The position numbers were made by a program, and so were the translations under genes. Positions 1-8,993 of a DNA stretch of 64,000 nt are shown here, one piece after another. The stretch's first letter is position 1. Every line of letters starts with the position of its first letter. Origin of the DNA: Petrocella atlantisensis (GTDB taxonomy: Bacteria; Bacillota; Clostridia; Lachnospirales; Vallitaleaceae); the NCBI RefSeq assembly GCF_900538275.1, contig NZ_LR130778.1, positions 2,352,001 to 2,416,000 on the forward strand, given 5' to 3'. Under the pieces are notes generated by a model. The model saw only the letters and a program-made list of their open reading frames with translations. It had not been told where the DNA came from and searched no databases.

Positions 1-1434
1 ATCAAAAAGATTGAAAAAGTAGTAGAAAGTTTTATAAATGATGATCAAATGAATATTGGAGAGTTTGTTCTTGAGTTAGGAAAACCATTACAGGAGCTGC
101 AACGAGAGATTATTGCAGAGACAATAGAAGGCATTGATGAGGTGTATAGAAAATCAGCATATCGAATCAATCACTACGTGGTTGAACGTGCTAGGGTCCC
201 TAATTCATTTACAAGCACATGCGGTGAGATCAAGTACAAAAGGACTTATTTTAAGTCGAAAGAAACAGGTGAATTCATATTTCTTGCAGATAAAGCATGT
301 GGTATTACAAAAAACATGAGAAAAAGTGAAGATGTTGTTATAGAAGCCATAAAGCATGTTGTTGACACTAGCTATAGAATCAGTGGTGAACATGCAACAC
401 ATACAGAAGATATTATCAGTAAACAAGCGGTCATGAAAGAGGTTCATAGCTTAGAAATACCTGCATTAATACCCTTTGTAAAGAAAAAGAGACAGGTCAA
501 AGTCCTATATATAAATGCTGATGAAGACCATGTATCCTTACAATTCAACAATAAAAAGGGAGATTTAAAAGTCGGAGAAAATGGCTATAAAAGCAACACA
601 ATAGAGCCACGTCTAGCATGTATTTTTGAGGATGTTGAAAAAGAAAGCCAAGGAAGTAAAAGAAATAGACTAATAGGAAAACATTACTTTGCAGGCGTTT
701 ACAAAAAGAGTGAAGACTTATGGGAAGAAGTGCTTGAGTACATAGATGCGGTTTATGATGAAGACTATTTGGAACATATCTACATCATGGGAGATGGCGC
801 ATCGTGGATAAAATCAGGGATGGATGTGCTCGGGGCAAAGTGTTATTTTGTGCTTGATAAATTCCATTTAAACCAAGCAATTATGAGAGCTATAGGTCAT
901 CTTGGTGATTCAGTATCAGATGCAAGAAAGGCAATCTATGACGGCATAAGATCTGAAGATAAAAAAGCAGTCAATACAGTCTTTGACATAGCCCTTGAGT
1001 ACTCAGATAGCGAGAATAGAAAAGAACAGATAAGAAGAACCAGGGTATACATAAGCAATCACTGGGAAGCCATAATAAGACCTAATCATGATGAATATGC
1101 AAGGATGGGTTGCAGTGCAGAAGGTCAAGTGAGCCACCTCCTCTCTTCAAGGTTAAGTAGCCGTCCGCTAGGATGGTCAAAGAAAGGTGTAACTAAGATG
1201 GCAAGACTTAGAGCTTATGTAGCCAATGATGGTAAAGTATGTGATTTGATTAAATACAAGCAAGAAAAACAGCACCGCATGATTCAAGATGAGATAAAAA
1301 TAGAAGTAGATAAAGAGATAAAAAGGAAACAAAAGACCTATACAGACGTTTGGAACCATCAGACAGTCGCAGGTAGTACCCGGCTAGTAGATGGTATGTA
1401 TTGTCTTACAAAGAAACTAAGGGGCATCATTTGA
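1..1434 (+). CDS. ISLre2-family transposase (UPF0236), 5' end outside window
   Basis: This encodes a DDE-type transposase of the ISLre2 family. The frame is open from base 1. The first in-window ATG is at 49, but it has no ribosome binding site and the upstream codons read as coding, so the true start lies outside the window. Visible hallmarks are the acidic stretch NADEDHVSLQ (likely first catalytic Asp), GDGASWIKSG (second Asp) and DKFHLNQA, all typical of the family. At least 478 residues are present, close to full family length, so only a few N-terminal residues are missing. The C-terminus (about 1250-1434) is intact. No other IS gene follows. The element looks functional, but its terminal inverted repeats were not identified. 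Confidence 0.9.
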   Translation: MKKIEKVVESFINDDQMNIGEFVLELGKPLQELQREIIAETIEGIDEVYRKSAYRINHYVVERARVPNSFTSTCGEIKYKRTYFKSKETGEFIFLADKACGITKNMRKSEDVVIEAIKHVVDTSYRISGEHATHTEDIISKQAVMKEVHSLEIPALIPFVKKKRQVKVLYINADEDHVSLQFNNKKGDLKVGENGYKSNTIEPRLACIFEDVEKESQGSKRNRLIGKHYFAGVYKKSEDLWEEVLEYIDAVYDEDYLEHIYIMGDGASWIKSGMDVLGAKCYFVLDKFHLNQAIMRAIGHLGDSVSDARKAIYDGIRSEDKKAVNTVFDIALEYSDSENRKEQIRRTRVYISNHWEAIIRPNHDEYARMGCSAEGQVSHLLSSRLSSRPLGWSKKGVTKMARLRAYVANDGKVCDLIKYKQEKQHRMIQDEIKIEVDKEIKRKQKTYTDVWNHQTVAGSTRLVDGMYCLTKKLRGII

Positions 1435-1490
1435 TCTACGTTTAGTAAAAAGACATAAGAAAAAGTGAAATCAGATGTGTAGAGGATAAA

Positions 1491-1604
1491 GTTCCTGGAA
1501 TGACTATGTTGCAAAACGCCAGAATACAAGGATGTATTCCACCTTCGTTTGATACATGGACGTATCAACGAAGGTCGTTTGCAATGTAGTCATGGAAGGG
1601 TTTT
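1491..1604 (+). repeat. Palindromic structured repeat, copy R1 (three-way-junction fold)
   Basis: An outer stem (1500-1518 with 1576-1593, about 17 pairs) encloses two hairpins. One is GAATAC/GTATTC near 1522-1539. The other is CCTTCGTTTGATAC paired with GTATCAACGAAGG at 1542-1574. The flanks GTTCCTGGAA (left) and TGGAAGGGTTTT (right) recur around the unrelated stem of repeat R2 on the opposite strand near 8438-8628. Shared flanks with different but analogous stems suggest a dispersed, MITE-like or structured-RNA repeat family. Confidence 0.7.
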
Positions 1605-1906
1605 AGCCGACGAATTTAGATATACTAAAGTCTAGTAGCCACAATCCTAAATGGACTGGCTTTTTAAGTATGCAAAATTAATGGAAAAGGTACAATGAAT
1701 TATAAAACTATGATAAGATGGTTTTTACAGAACTCAAAATATCTCATCAGGATTTTTCTATCCTTACTTTTCCGACACTAAATTAACGCGACCGGTCTAA
1801 TGACTTAGCTATTGTATATATGAAAGTCTATGATATAATGAATAGGTATGTTATGTGCGAAACTTGGACTAAATGGCGATTTGTTCAAGTATAGGAGGGT
1901 TTAATC
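1605..1906 (+). promoter_or_regulatory. Gene-free stretch with promoter for the GGDEF-EAL gene
   Basis: No ORF with a credible ribosome binding site is seen here. A likely sigma-A promoter is TTGTAT (1812-1817), 16-bp spacer, TATAAT (1834-1839). It gives a leader of about 60 nt before the AGGAGGG at 1893-1899. No riboswitch was recognised in the leader. Confidence 0.5.
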
Positions 1907-4870
1907 GTGTTAATATTGGAACGATTTATTAAAGATGCTCAGAAAAGAATGTTCATACTTATAGTATTGATGTTGATAGGTGTGGCGATACCAAGTCTGG
2001 CTACTGAAGACTTGGGTAGTAAAACAACTAATATTTTGGTTTTGCATACTTATCATCAGGGCATGCGTAGTAACGACATCTTAAATCGTCAAATTGAAGA
2101 AGCATTAGATGGCTATTTAGTTGAGAATGTTCAGTTACACATGGAGTACTTGGATGACATAAGATTTGACATTGAAAAATATAATGAAACATTTTTAGCG
2201 TACTTAAAGGCAAAATATAATAATGAATCAATAGATGGCATATTATCCATTAACCAAGGTGCCAGTAGCTTTATTGAATACAATTATGATGAATTCTTTA
2301 ATAACAAACCGATTGTCTATATTGGTTTAGGGTCTGAAGCTTATACACCCATTTCATTTAATAAAATTTCAGGCATTCACCGAGAAGTGCCATTAGCGTC
2401 CTTGATGCTATCAGCAAAAACGTTAAATCCAAACCTAAAAAAAATAAATATTTATACCAAACCGGAAATGCTATCAGAAGATAATTTACTAGCATTACAG
2501 CAGTTTAGTGAAAGTCATAGCCTATTATATCAGGTCTTTTCAGAAGGTCGTGGACAAGAGTATGTCAATGCTCTTGTTAATATAGAAGAAGAAGCTGCAA
2601 TTCTCCTCTCAGACCTTGAAGACACCACCGGTGAAGTATATACATTAGATGAATTATTTGAATCTATTGATTTAAGAGGCAACGGATCCGTCTATACCAT
2701 TTATGATAATTATATTGGGAAAGGTGCAACGGGTGCAATCACAATAGAACAGAATCAATATATTCGTAAATCTGTTGAGATGCTAATGGAACAAATAAAA
2801 GGTAGCAATGTCGATTTATCTTCTTATCAAAAGCTCGAACCTATTGAGATTTATGACTATAATAAGATAAAGAAATTAAATCTTGTGCATACCAATCTTC
2901 CAAAAAATGCTCAGTTTATAAATCGTCCAACAGTTTTAAATATGATTCAGAGCCATCCACTAGAATTTATTATTTTGGCTTTAGTTATTATGATGGTCAT
3001 CTTGATTTATGCCCTTACCAATTTATTGTTAAGGCTTAAAGCTGAAAAAGATCGTAAGTTAGCGAGAAAAGACCTTCAGGCAAGTTATATGGAACTTGAA
3101 GCAACCCATCAGCAGTTGTTGGCCAGTGAAAGTGAAGTCACAAGAAAATATATAGAATTACAGGAAAAAGAAGAGGAACTAAGAAAAAGTAGAGAACGGT
3201 ATAGGTTAGCCGCAAAAGGGTCTGAGTTTGGTATATGGGATTATGACTTTGAGACGAAGAATATGTATTTTTCTAATCAGGCAAAGGACATATTTGGATT
3301 ATCAGCAGATCAAAACTCATTTATCTCCTCGGAGATATTCAATTGCTTGCCGACGAATGAATCTATAAAGTTATATGATAAAATCAAAAAGCATTTGAAT
3401 ATTGAAGATAATAATGTTATTGAGCATGAAACAACGATAGAAATACAAAAAGGCATCATGGAATGGATTTCTATAAGAGGGAAAGCCCAATATGATGGGG
3501 AGGGAAATCCAGTTAGGTTGGCCGGTTCCCTAACCAACATTACGAAAGAAAAGGAAGCAGAAATCAAAATTAAGAAACTGGCATTTACGGATGAGCTGAC
3601 GAATCTACCGAATAAGACCTACTACAATCAAGTTATTAGTGAAAAATTATTGACTCAAGACAGTAATCTAGCAATCTATTTCATAGATATAGACAATTTC
3701 AAAACAATCAATGATTTCTATGGTCACAAGATGGGGGATCAAGTACTTAAAAGAGTAGCTACTATGATCCGTAACGAAGTGGATGGTAGATATGAAGTGA
3801 TCCGATATGGTGGTGATGAGTTTATTGTATTATTAAAAGATGTTATTGATGTAGAGGAAGTTGAGAGACAGGCGCAACAACTGCTCAATATATTCCAGAA
3901 TAAATTTGTCATTGAGGACTCTGTATTTTCAGTTACACTAAGTTTGGGTATAGCTACGACTTTAAGTGCCGATGTTGATTTTGATATACTGCTTAAACAA
4001 GCCGACCTAGCTTTACATGAAGCAAAAGGCAAAGGCAAAAATCAATACCACCATTTTACAACGATATTAATGGAAAAAATGGAGCAACAATTATGGTTTG
4101 AGAAAGAACTTGAAATAGCAACATTAAACCATCAATTTAAGCTCTATTATCAACCGAAGTATGATTTAAAGGAAGAAACCATAGTTGGATATGAAGCATT
4201 AATCAGATGGATGCATCCTGAAAAGGGTATTATACCCCCGAATGATTTCATACCATTGTCTGAAGAAAACGGGCTTATCATTGTCATTGGTAAATGGGTC
4301 ATTTATGAAGCTATCTCTCAACTCAATCAATGGCATTTAAAAGGGTATACCAGTTTGACCATATCCATAAATCTGTCTGCCAAACAATTTGCAGATGTTA
4401 AACTTATAGAAACGATTCAGGATGCCATGATTGGGAAGGTCATACGTCCGGAGCATGTTGAACTTGAGGTCACTGAAACCACGGCGCTCCAAGATCTAGA
4501 CTTTGCTACGAATATACTGAAAGACTTGAGAGAACAGGGTTACAAAATTTCTTTAGATGATTTTGGTACAGGCTATTCATCGTTGAACTATCTGAATGTA
4601 TTACCCATAGATATTATTAAGATTGACAAAGCCTTTATAGCGGACAGTATATATAATAAAAGTAAGCAACAAGTGATTAAGACCATCATTCAACTTGCCC
4701 ATGTCAATAAAATGGATGTGGTTGCAGAAGGGGTTGAGGCATATGAGGAAATGGAACTTCTAAGGACTGAAAAATGTGATATGATTCAAGGTTACTATAT
4801 ATCAAAACCATTGCCCCCGAATGAAGCCATTGAACTGATGAACAAAGCCTTTGAAATTGTAGAGTGCTAA
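1907..4870 (+). CDS. Membrane-bound PAS-GGDEF-EAL protein with ABC-type substrate-binding sensor domain
   Basis: This is a bifunctional-type c-di-GMP turnover protein of 987 residues. The order is: N-terminal signal/transmembrane segment (about 13-33), an extracytoplasmic domain resembling ABC_sub_bind periplasmic proteins (about 45-330), a transmembrane helix (about 350-373), coiled coil (375-430), PAS (430-550), GGDEF and EAL. The GGDEF motif is intact at residues 635-639, so a diguanylate cyclase is plausible. The EAL residues are at 763-765, and EVTETT, DDFGTGYSSL, AEGVE and QGYYISKPLP follow, so the phosphodiesterase site also looks complete. The GTG start at 1907 is preceded by AGGAGGG. 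It probably senses an extracellular ligand and acts at the membrane. Which activity dominates cannot be read from sequence. Confidence 0.93.
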   Translation: MLILERFIKDAQKRMFILIVLMLIGVAIPSLATEDLGSKTTNILVLHTYHQGMRSNDILNRQIEEALDGYLVENVQLHMEYLDDIRFDIEKYNETFLAYLKAKYNNESIDGILSINQGASSFIEYNYDEFFNNKPIVYIGLGSEAYTPISFNKISGIHREVPLASLMLSAKTLNPNLKKINIYTKPEMLSEDNLLALQQFSESHSLLYQVFSEGRGQEYVNALVNIEEEAAILLSDLEDTTGEVYTLDELFESIDLRGNGSVYTIYDNYIGKGATGAITIEQNQYIRKSVEMLMEQIKGSNVDLSSYQKLEPIEIYDYNKIKKLNLVHTNLPKNAQFINRPTVLNMIQSHPLEFIILALVIMMVILIYALTNLLLRLKAEKDRKLARKDLQASYMELEATHQQLLASESEVTRKYIELQEKEEELRKSRERYRLAAKGSEFGIWDYDFETKNMYFSNQAKDIFGLSADQNSFISSEIFNCLPTNESIKLYDKIKKHLNIEDNNVIEHETTIEIQKGIMEWISIRGKAQYDGEGNPVRLAGSLTNITKEKEAEIKIKKLAFTDELTNLPNKTYYNQVISEKLLTQDSNLAIYFIDIDNFKTINDFYGHKMGDQVLKRVATMIRNEVDGRYEVIRYGGDEFIVLLKDVIDVEEVERQAQQLLNIFQNKFVIEDSVFSVTLSLGIATTLSADVDFDILLKQADLALHEAKGKGKNQYHHFTTILMEKMEQQLWFEKELEIATLNHQFKLYYQPKYDLKEETIVGYEALIRWMHPEKGIIPPNDFIPLSEENGLIIVIGKWVIYEAISQLNQWHLKGYTSLTISINLSAKQFADVKLIETIQDAMIGKVIRPEHVELEVTETTALQDLDFATNILKDLREQGYKISLDDFGTGYSSLNYLNVLPIDIIKIDKAFIADSIYNKSKQQVIKTIIQLAHVNKMDVVAEGVEAYEEMELLRTEKCDMIQGYYISKPLPPNEAIELMNKAFEIVEC

Positions 4871-5203
4871 CCATGAAAAAACTTTACAAATAAAGGATGT
4901 ATGTTATAATAATTTATTGAGGATACCCTGACTGAGCCCTATCTAAATGGGGCTTTGTTATTTACTCAACGATTCCACTTGTAGGATTTCTTGGTGATGG
5001 TAATTCACAAGTTAAAGATAAAAAGTCAGCATTTCATCTGCGGTGGGTTAGGTTAGGTAACTAGCCAAGAACTTAGAAATATGTCATTGGGAACGTTGAG
5101 TTTTATGTAATACTAAAGCTATTGATGGTTTGTGGGTAGCCCTATTACGAATTATAAATTTTTCAAGATGTGAAAAAGATAGATACTATAGGAGGTAGAC
5201 AAC
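4871..5203 (+). promoter_or_regulatory. 333-nt leader of ileS with promoter and early hairpin; no T-box motif seen
   Basis: A promoter TTTACA (4883-4888), 16-bp spacer, TATAAT (4905-4910) would start a leader of almost 290 nt in front of ileS. A hairpin AGCCC/GGGCT at 4935-4954 lies just after the start point. It may terminate upstream transcripts or act in the leader. The T-box core expected before aminoacyl-tRNA synthetase genes in Firmicutes (AGGGTGG..ACCGCG plus terminator) was not found. The rest shows nothing recognisable. Confidence 0.45.
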
Positions 5204-8200
5204 GTGTACAAAAAGGTTTCGACGGATTTGAATTTCGTCCAAAGAGAGAAGCAAATATTAGAATACTGGAATAACAACAGTATTTTCGAGAAAAGTATTG
5301 AGCTTAGAAAAGATGGGCCAACCTACACCTTTTACGATGGTCCTCCAACAGCAAATGGTAAGCCGCATATTGGGCATGTACTGACCAGAGTTATTAAGGA
5401 TATGATTCCAAGATACCGTACCATGAAAGGCTATAAGGTTCTTAGAAAAGCAGGATGGGATACCCATGGTCTTCCTGTAGAGCTTGAAGTTGAAAAAGCA
5501 CTGGGCATAGATGGAAAAGATCAGATTGAGGCCTATGGACTTGAGCCATTTATTAAAGAATGTCGTCATAGTGTGTGGAAATATAAGAATATGTGGGAAG
5601 ATTTTAGTGGTACGGTTGGTTTTTGGGCAGACATGGAAAACCCTTATGTAACCTATGAGAATGATTATATTGAGTCTGTATGGTGGTCACTTAAGCAAAT
5701 ATGGGAGAAAGATCTTCTTTATAAAGGTCATAAGATTGTACCCTATTGTCCAAGATGCGGAACACCATTATCCAGTCATGAGGTTGCTCAAGGCTATAAG
5801 GATGTTAAGGATGAGTCCGTGATTGCTAAGTTCAAAGTCGTGGATGAAGCCAATGCATATTTCTTAGCATGGACAACCACGCCATGGACGTTGCCATCGA
5901 ATGTTGCTTTGTGTGTGAATCCTCAAGAAACATATGTTAAGGTTGAGCAAGGTGGTTCCATCTATTATCTGGCAGAAGCATTGACTGAGCAAGTTCTAGG
6001 TGAGGACTATAAAGTTTTGGAAACCATGTTAGGTAAGGACTTGGAGTTTGTTCATTACGAGCCTCTTTTTGATTTTGAAAAGCCGTCAGATCAAGCCTAT
6101 TATGTAACCTGTGCTAAGTTTGTAACCTTGTCCGATGGTACCGGTATCGTTCATATTGCACCTGCTTTTGGTGAGGATGATGCTCAAGTCGGGAAAAAAT
6201 ACAATCTGCCTTTCGTCCAATTGGTTGACGGAAAAGGTGAATTTGTAGAACAGGTAACACCTTGGAAAGGGCGTTTTGTTAAAGAGTGTGATGCAGATAT
6301 TATAAAGCATTTGGATGCATCCGGTAAGCTTTATAAAGCGCTTGAATATGAGCATTCATACCCTCATTGTTGGCGATGTGACACCCCACTTATATATTAT
6401 GCAAAAGACTCTTGGTTTATTGAGATGACGAAAGTCAAAGAACAATTGTTATCCAACAATGCTAAGATTAATTGGTTACCTGAAGCAATTGGTAAGAAAC
6501 GATTTGGTGATTGGTTGGAGAACGTCATGGACTGGGGCTTAAGTCGTGATCGTTATTGGGGTACCCCATTAAATATTTGGGAGTGCTCTTGCGGCCATAG
6601 ACATGCTATTGGCAGTATCGCCGAATTAAAATCACTAAGTGACAATTGCCCGGATGATATTGAGCTTCATAGACCATTCATTGATAAGGTGTTGATTAAT
6701 TGCCCGATTTGTGAGAAAAAAATGAAAAGGGTTGATCCTGTTATTGATTGTTGGTATGATTCTGGAGCTATGCCTTTTGCACAATGGCATTATCCTTTTG
6801 AGAATAAAGAAATATTTGAAGATAACTTTCCCGCTGATTTTATCAGCGAAGCCGTGGATCAGACAAGAGGATGGTTTTACTCCTTACTTGCAATTTCCAC
6901 TTTGCTTTTTGATAAACCGGCATACAAAAATGTTATAGTTCTGGGTCATGTACAAGATGAGAATGGTCAGAAAATGTCCAAATCCAAAGGCAACGCAGTT
7001 GATCCCTTTGAAGCATTAGAAACATATGGCGCAGATGCGATTCGTTGGTATTTTTATAACAACAGTGCACCTTGGTTACCGAATAGATTTAACGGGACTT
7101 CAGTCATTGAAGGACAGAGAAAATTCATGGGTACGTTTTGGAACACCTATGCTTTTTATGTGTTATATGCGAATATAGACAAATTCAATCCTAATGAACA
7201 TGTATTGGATTATGATGCTTTATCTTTAATGGATAAATGGCTATTTTCCAAGTTAAACACTTTGATTCAAGAGGTAGATACGAATTTAGAAAACTATAAA
7301 ATATTTGAAAGTTCTAGAGCCTTAGCTGCTTTTGTAGATGACTTAAGCAACTGGTATGTTAGAAGATCAAGAGAACGTTTCTGGGTTAAAGACATGCCAC
7401 AAGATAAGATTAATGCATATATGACTTTATATACAACCCTTAAGACACTTGCTGAGCTATCCGCGCCTTTTGTTCCTTTTATGGCAGAAGACATTTACCA
7501 GAACTTGGTTGTAGGACTTAATCCAGATGCCCCGGAAAGTATACATTATTGTAATTTCCCTGTATCCAACAAAGCATGGATTGTTCCTGAGGTGGAAGCA
7601 CAGATGGATTTGGTTTTAAAAGTTGTCGTATCCGGTCGTGCTTGTAGAAATTCAGCAGTTATTAAGAACCGTCAGCCTTTGGCGACCATGTACATCAAGT
7701 CGGAAGGTGATGTGAAGCTGGATCCGGCGTATTTAGATATCATCAAAGAAGAGCTTAATGTTAAAGAAGTTATAATGCGGGATGACGTGAGTGATTTTAC
7801 GACTTATTTATTCAAACCGCAACTTAGAACTGTAGGCCCGAAATATGGTAAGCAGCTTGGTGGTATTAAGGCTTATTTATCCGATGTTGATGGTAACGAG
7901 GCAATGAGTAGGTTAAAGGATACAGGTGCTTTGAGTTTTGATGTGAATGGTGATCCGGTGGTCTTGTTGGAAGAGGATCTATTGATTGAACCGACGAAGC
8001 AAGAAGGTTATGAATCAGCCACAGATAGCAATGTAACGGTGGTTATTGACACCAAGTTGACGGACGCGTTACTTGAAGAAGGCTTTGTCAGAGAGATTAT
8101 CAGTAAGATTCAAACCATGCGTAAGGAAGCTGATTTTGATGTAACGGATCAAATTAATGTTTTTTATGCTAATAGTGAGAAGGCGGATCAGGTAATCAAA

Positions 8201-8329
8201 GGCAATGTGGATTTGATTGCCAGTGAGACTTTGGCAGTTTCCGTAGAAGAAGGTTCAGATGCTACGGGGTATTTTAAGAATTGGAGTATTAATGGTACTT
8301 CGGTTGATTTGACAGTAGTGAGAAGATAG
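5204..8329 (+). CDS. ileS: Isoleucyl-tRNA synthetase, long (type 2-like) form
   Basis: This enzyme charges tRNA-Ile with isoleucine in the cytoplasm. It is a class I synthetase of 1041 residues with HIGH at 55-58 and KMSKS at 590-594. It has a large editing insertion (WTTTPWTLPSN) and Cys pairs PYCPRCG and CWRC in the catalytic insert. The length and the absence of the C-terminal Cys4 zinc finger of the ~930-residue bacterial form indicate the eukaryote-like type 2 group. Members of that group are often naturally insensitive to mupirocin (family knowledge, not shown here). The GTG start at 5204 is placed by AGGAGG at 5190-5195. It is a single-gene unit followed by a terminator. Confidence 0.96.
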   Translation: MYKKVSTDLNFVQREKQILEYWNNNSIFEKSIELRKDGPTYTFYDGPPTANGKPHIGHVLTRVIKDMIPRYRTMKGYKVLRKAGWDTHGLPVELEVEKALGIDGKDQIEAYGLEPFIKECRHSVWKYKNMWEDFSGTVGFWADMENPYVTYENDYIESVWWSLKQIWEKDLLYKGHKIVPYCPRCGTPLSSHEVAQGYKDVKDESVIAKFKVVDEANAYFLAWTTTPWTLPSNVALCVNPQETYVKVEQGGSIYYLAEALTEQVLGEDYKVLETMLGKDLEFVHYEPLFDFEKPSDQAYYVTCAKFVTLSDGTGIVHIAPAFGEDDAQVGKKYNLPFVQLVDGKGEFVEQVTPWKGRFVKECDADIIKHLDASGKLYKALEYEHSYPHCWRCDTPLIYYAKDSWFIEMTKVKEQLLSNNAKINWLPEAIGKKRFGDWLENVMDWGLSRDRYWGTPLNIWECSCGHRHAIGSIAELKSLSDNCPDDIELHRPFIDKVLINCPICEKKMKRVDPVIDCWYDSGAMPFAQWHYPFENKEIFEDNFPADFISEAVDQTRGWFYSLLAISTLLFDKPAYKNVIVLGHVQDENGQKMSKSKGNAVDPFEALETYGADAIRWYFYNNSAPWLPNRFNGTSVIEGQRKFMGTFWNTYAFYVLYANIDKFNPNEHVLDYDALSLMDKWLFSKLNTLIQEVDTNLENYKIFESSRALAAFVDDLSNWYVRRSRERFWVKDMPQDKINAYMTLYTTLKTLAELSAPFVPFMAEDIYQNLVVGLNPDAPESIHYCNFPVSNKAWIVPEVEAQMDLVLKVVVSGRACRNSAVIKNRQPLATMYIKSEGDVKLDPAYLDIIKEELNVKEVIMRDDVSDFTTYLFKPQLRTVGPKYGKQLGGIKAYLSDVDGNEAMSRLKDTGALSFDVNGDPVVLLEEDLLIEPTKQEGYESATDSNVTVVIDTKLTDALLEEGFVREIISKIQTMRKEADFDVTDQINVFYANSEKADQVIKGNVDLIASETLAVSVEEGSDATGYFKNWSINGTSVDLTVVRR

Positions 8330-8370
8330 TAGTATTAGTTTGTAATAAAGAGTTGGGTTTATATGCGTCA

Positions 8371-8413
8371 AACAGGTCTTTGAGCGAAAAAAGCTTGGAG
8401 GCCTGTTTTTTTA
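8371..8413 (+). terminator. Rho-independent terminator after ileS
   Basis: AACAGGTCTTTGAGC pairs, with G-U wobbles, with GCTTGGAGGCCTGTT around a purine loop. A run of seven T follows at once. Confidence 0.8.
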
Positions 8414-8437
8414 ATGTATATCTATATGGGTCCCATG

Positions 8438-8647
8438 AAAACCCTTCCACAGTGTGTATGACTACGGCCTCCGGTTGGTGCGTCCTGCACCAAAAGTCGG
8501 CGGTCTGCATCCATGCAGACTTGCAGATTTCATAAGAAAGATTTCAACTTAGCATCATGTCTTGGAGACTGACATGATGCATGAGGTTACTTTCTTATGA
8601 GCCTGTCATACACACTGCTTCCAGGAACTTCATGGTCGGTGTTGGTA
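8438..8647 (-). repeat. Palindromic structured repeat, copy R2 (nested multi-hairpin)
   Basis: The outer stem CAGTGTGTATGAC (8450-8462) pairs perfectly with 8605-8617. Inside are TTGGTGC/GCACCAA (8475-8493), GTCTGCAT/ATGCAGAC (8503-8520), and a two-layer stem of CATAAGAAAG (8531-8540) with CTTTCTTATG (8590-8599) enclosing GCATCATGTC/GACATGATGC (8552-8580). Read on the minus strand, the flanks are GTTCCTGGAA and TGGAAGGGTTTT, the same as R1. The 29 bp at 8619-8647 recur at 45647-45675 with one mismatch. No coding potential was seen. The stretch 8648-8889 that follows is AT-rich and shows nothing recognisable. Confidence 0.75.
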
Positions 8648-8889
8648 GTAGTTCCTTCTTTACTGCGTGTCACAGTGAAAAATGAGATAAAGAATATTAC
8701 AAAAAAGTATAACACTAGAGATAATTAAAATACAAAAAAATATATTATCATAAGATTTAATAGGTTAATATTTAGTAAATATTTTTACTAGCTAATATAA
8801 ATATATTGATAATAGTCTTGAAAGTCTTTAAATCAAAGGATTTAGTGGAATTATTGGGAATTAGGTATGCGGTAAAAAAATTAACGAAG

Positions 8890-8967
8890 TGTAAGCGCTT
8901 GCATGAAATTGAGGAAGTGTGCTATCATTAGGAAGTATCAGTGTTCTGGAAAATGTAAACGCTTACA
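8890..8967 (+). promoter_or_regulatory. glgP promoter with two cre-like operators
   Basis: The promoter is TTGCAT (8899-8904), 18-bp spacer, TATCAT (8923-8928). TGTAAGCGCTTGCA (8890-8903) overlaps the -35 box, and the perfect palindrome TGTAAACGCTTACA (8954-8967) lies in the early transcribed region. Both fit the CcpA/LacI-family cre consensus. Their centres are 64 bp apart, close to six helical turns, which suits repression by looping. Catabolite control of alpha-glucan breakdown is the simplest reading. Confidence 0.8.
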
Positions 8968-8993
8968 ATTTCATTTTATTAAATGGAGGGTAT

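Noticed and set aside
1435-1604. R1 as the terminal inverted repeat of the ISLre2 element
   Set aside because: The same edges flank R2 near 8.5 kb, where no transposase is present, so R1 is treated as an independent repeat.
4871-5203. T-box riboswitch before ileS
   Set aside because: The conserved T-box core and its terminator were looked for and not seen; only a simple hairpin is present.
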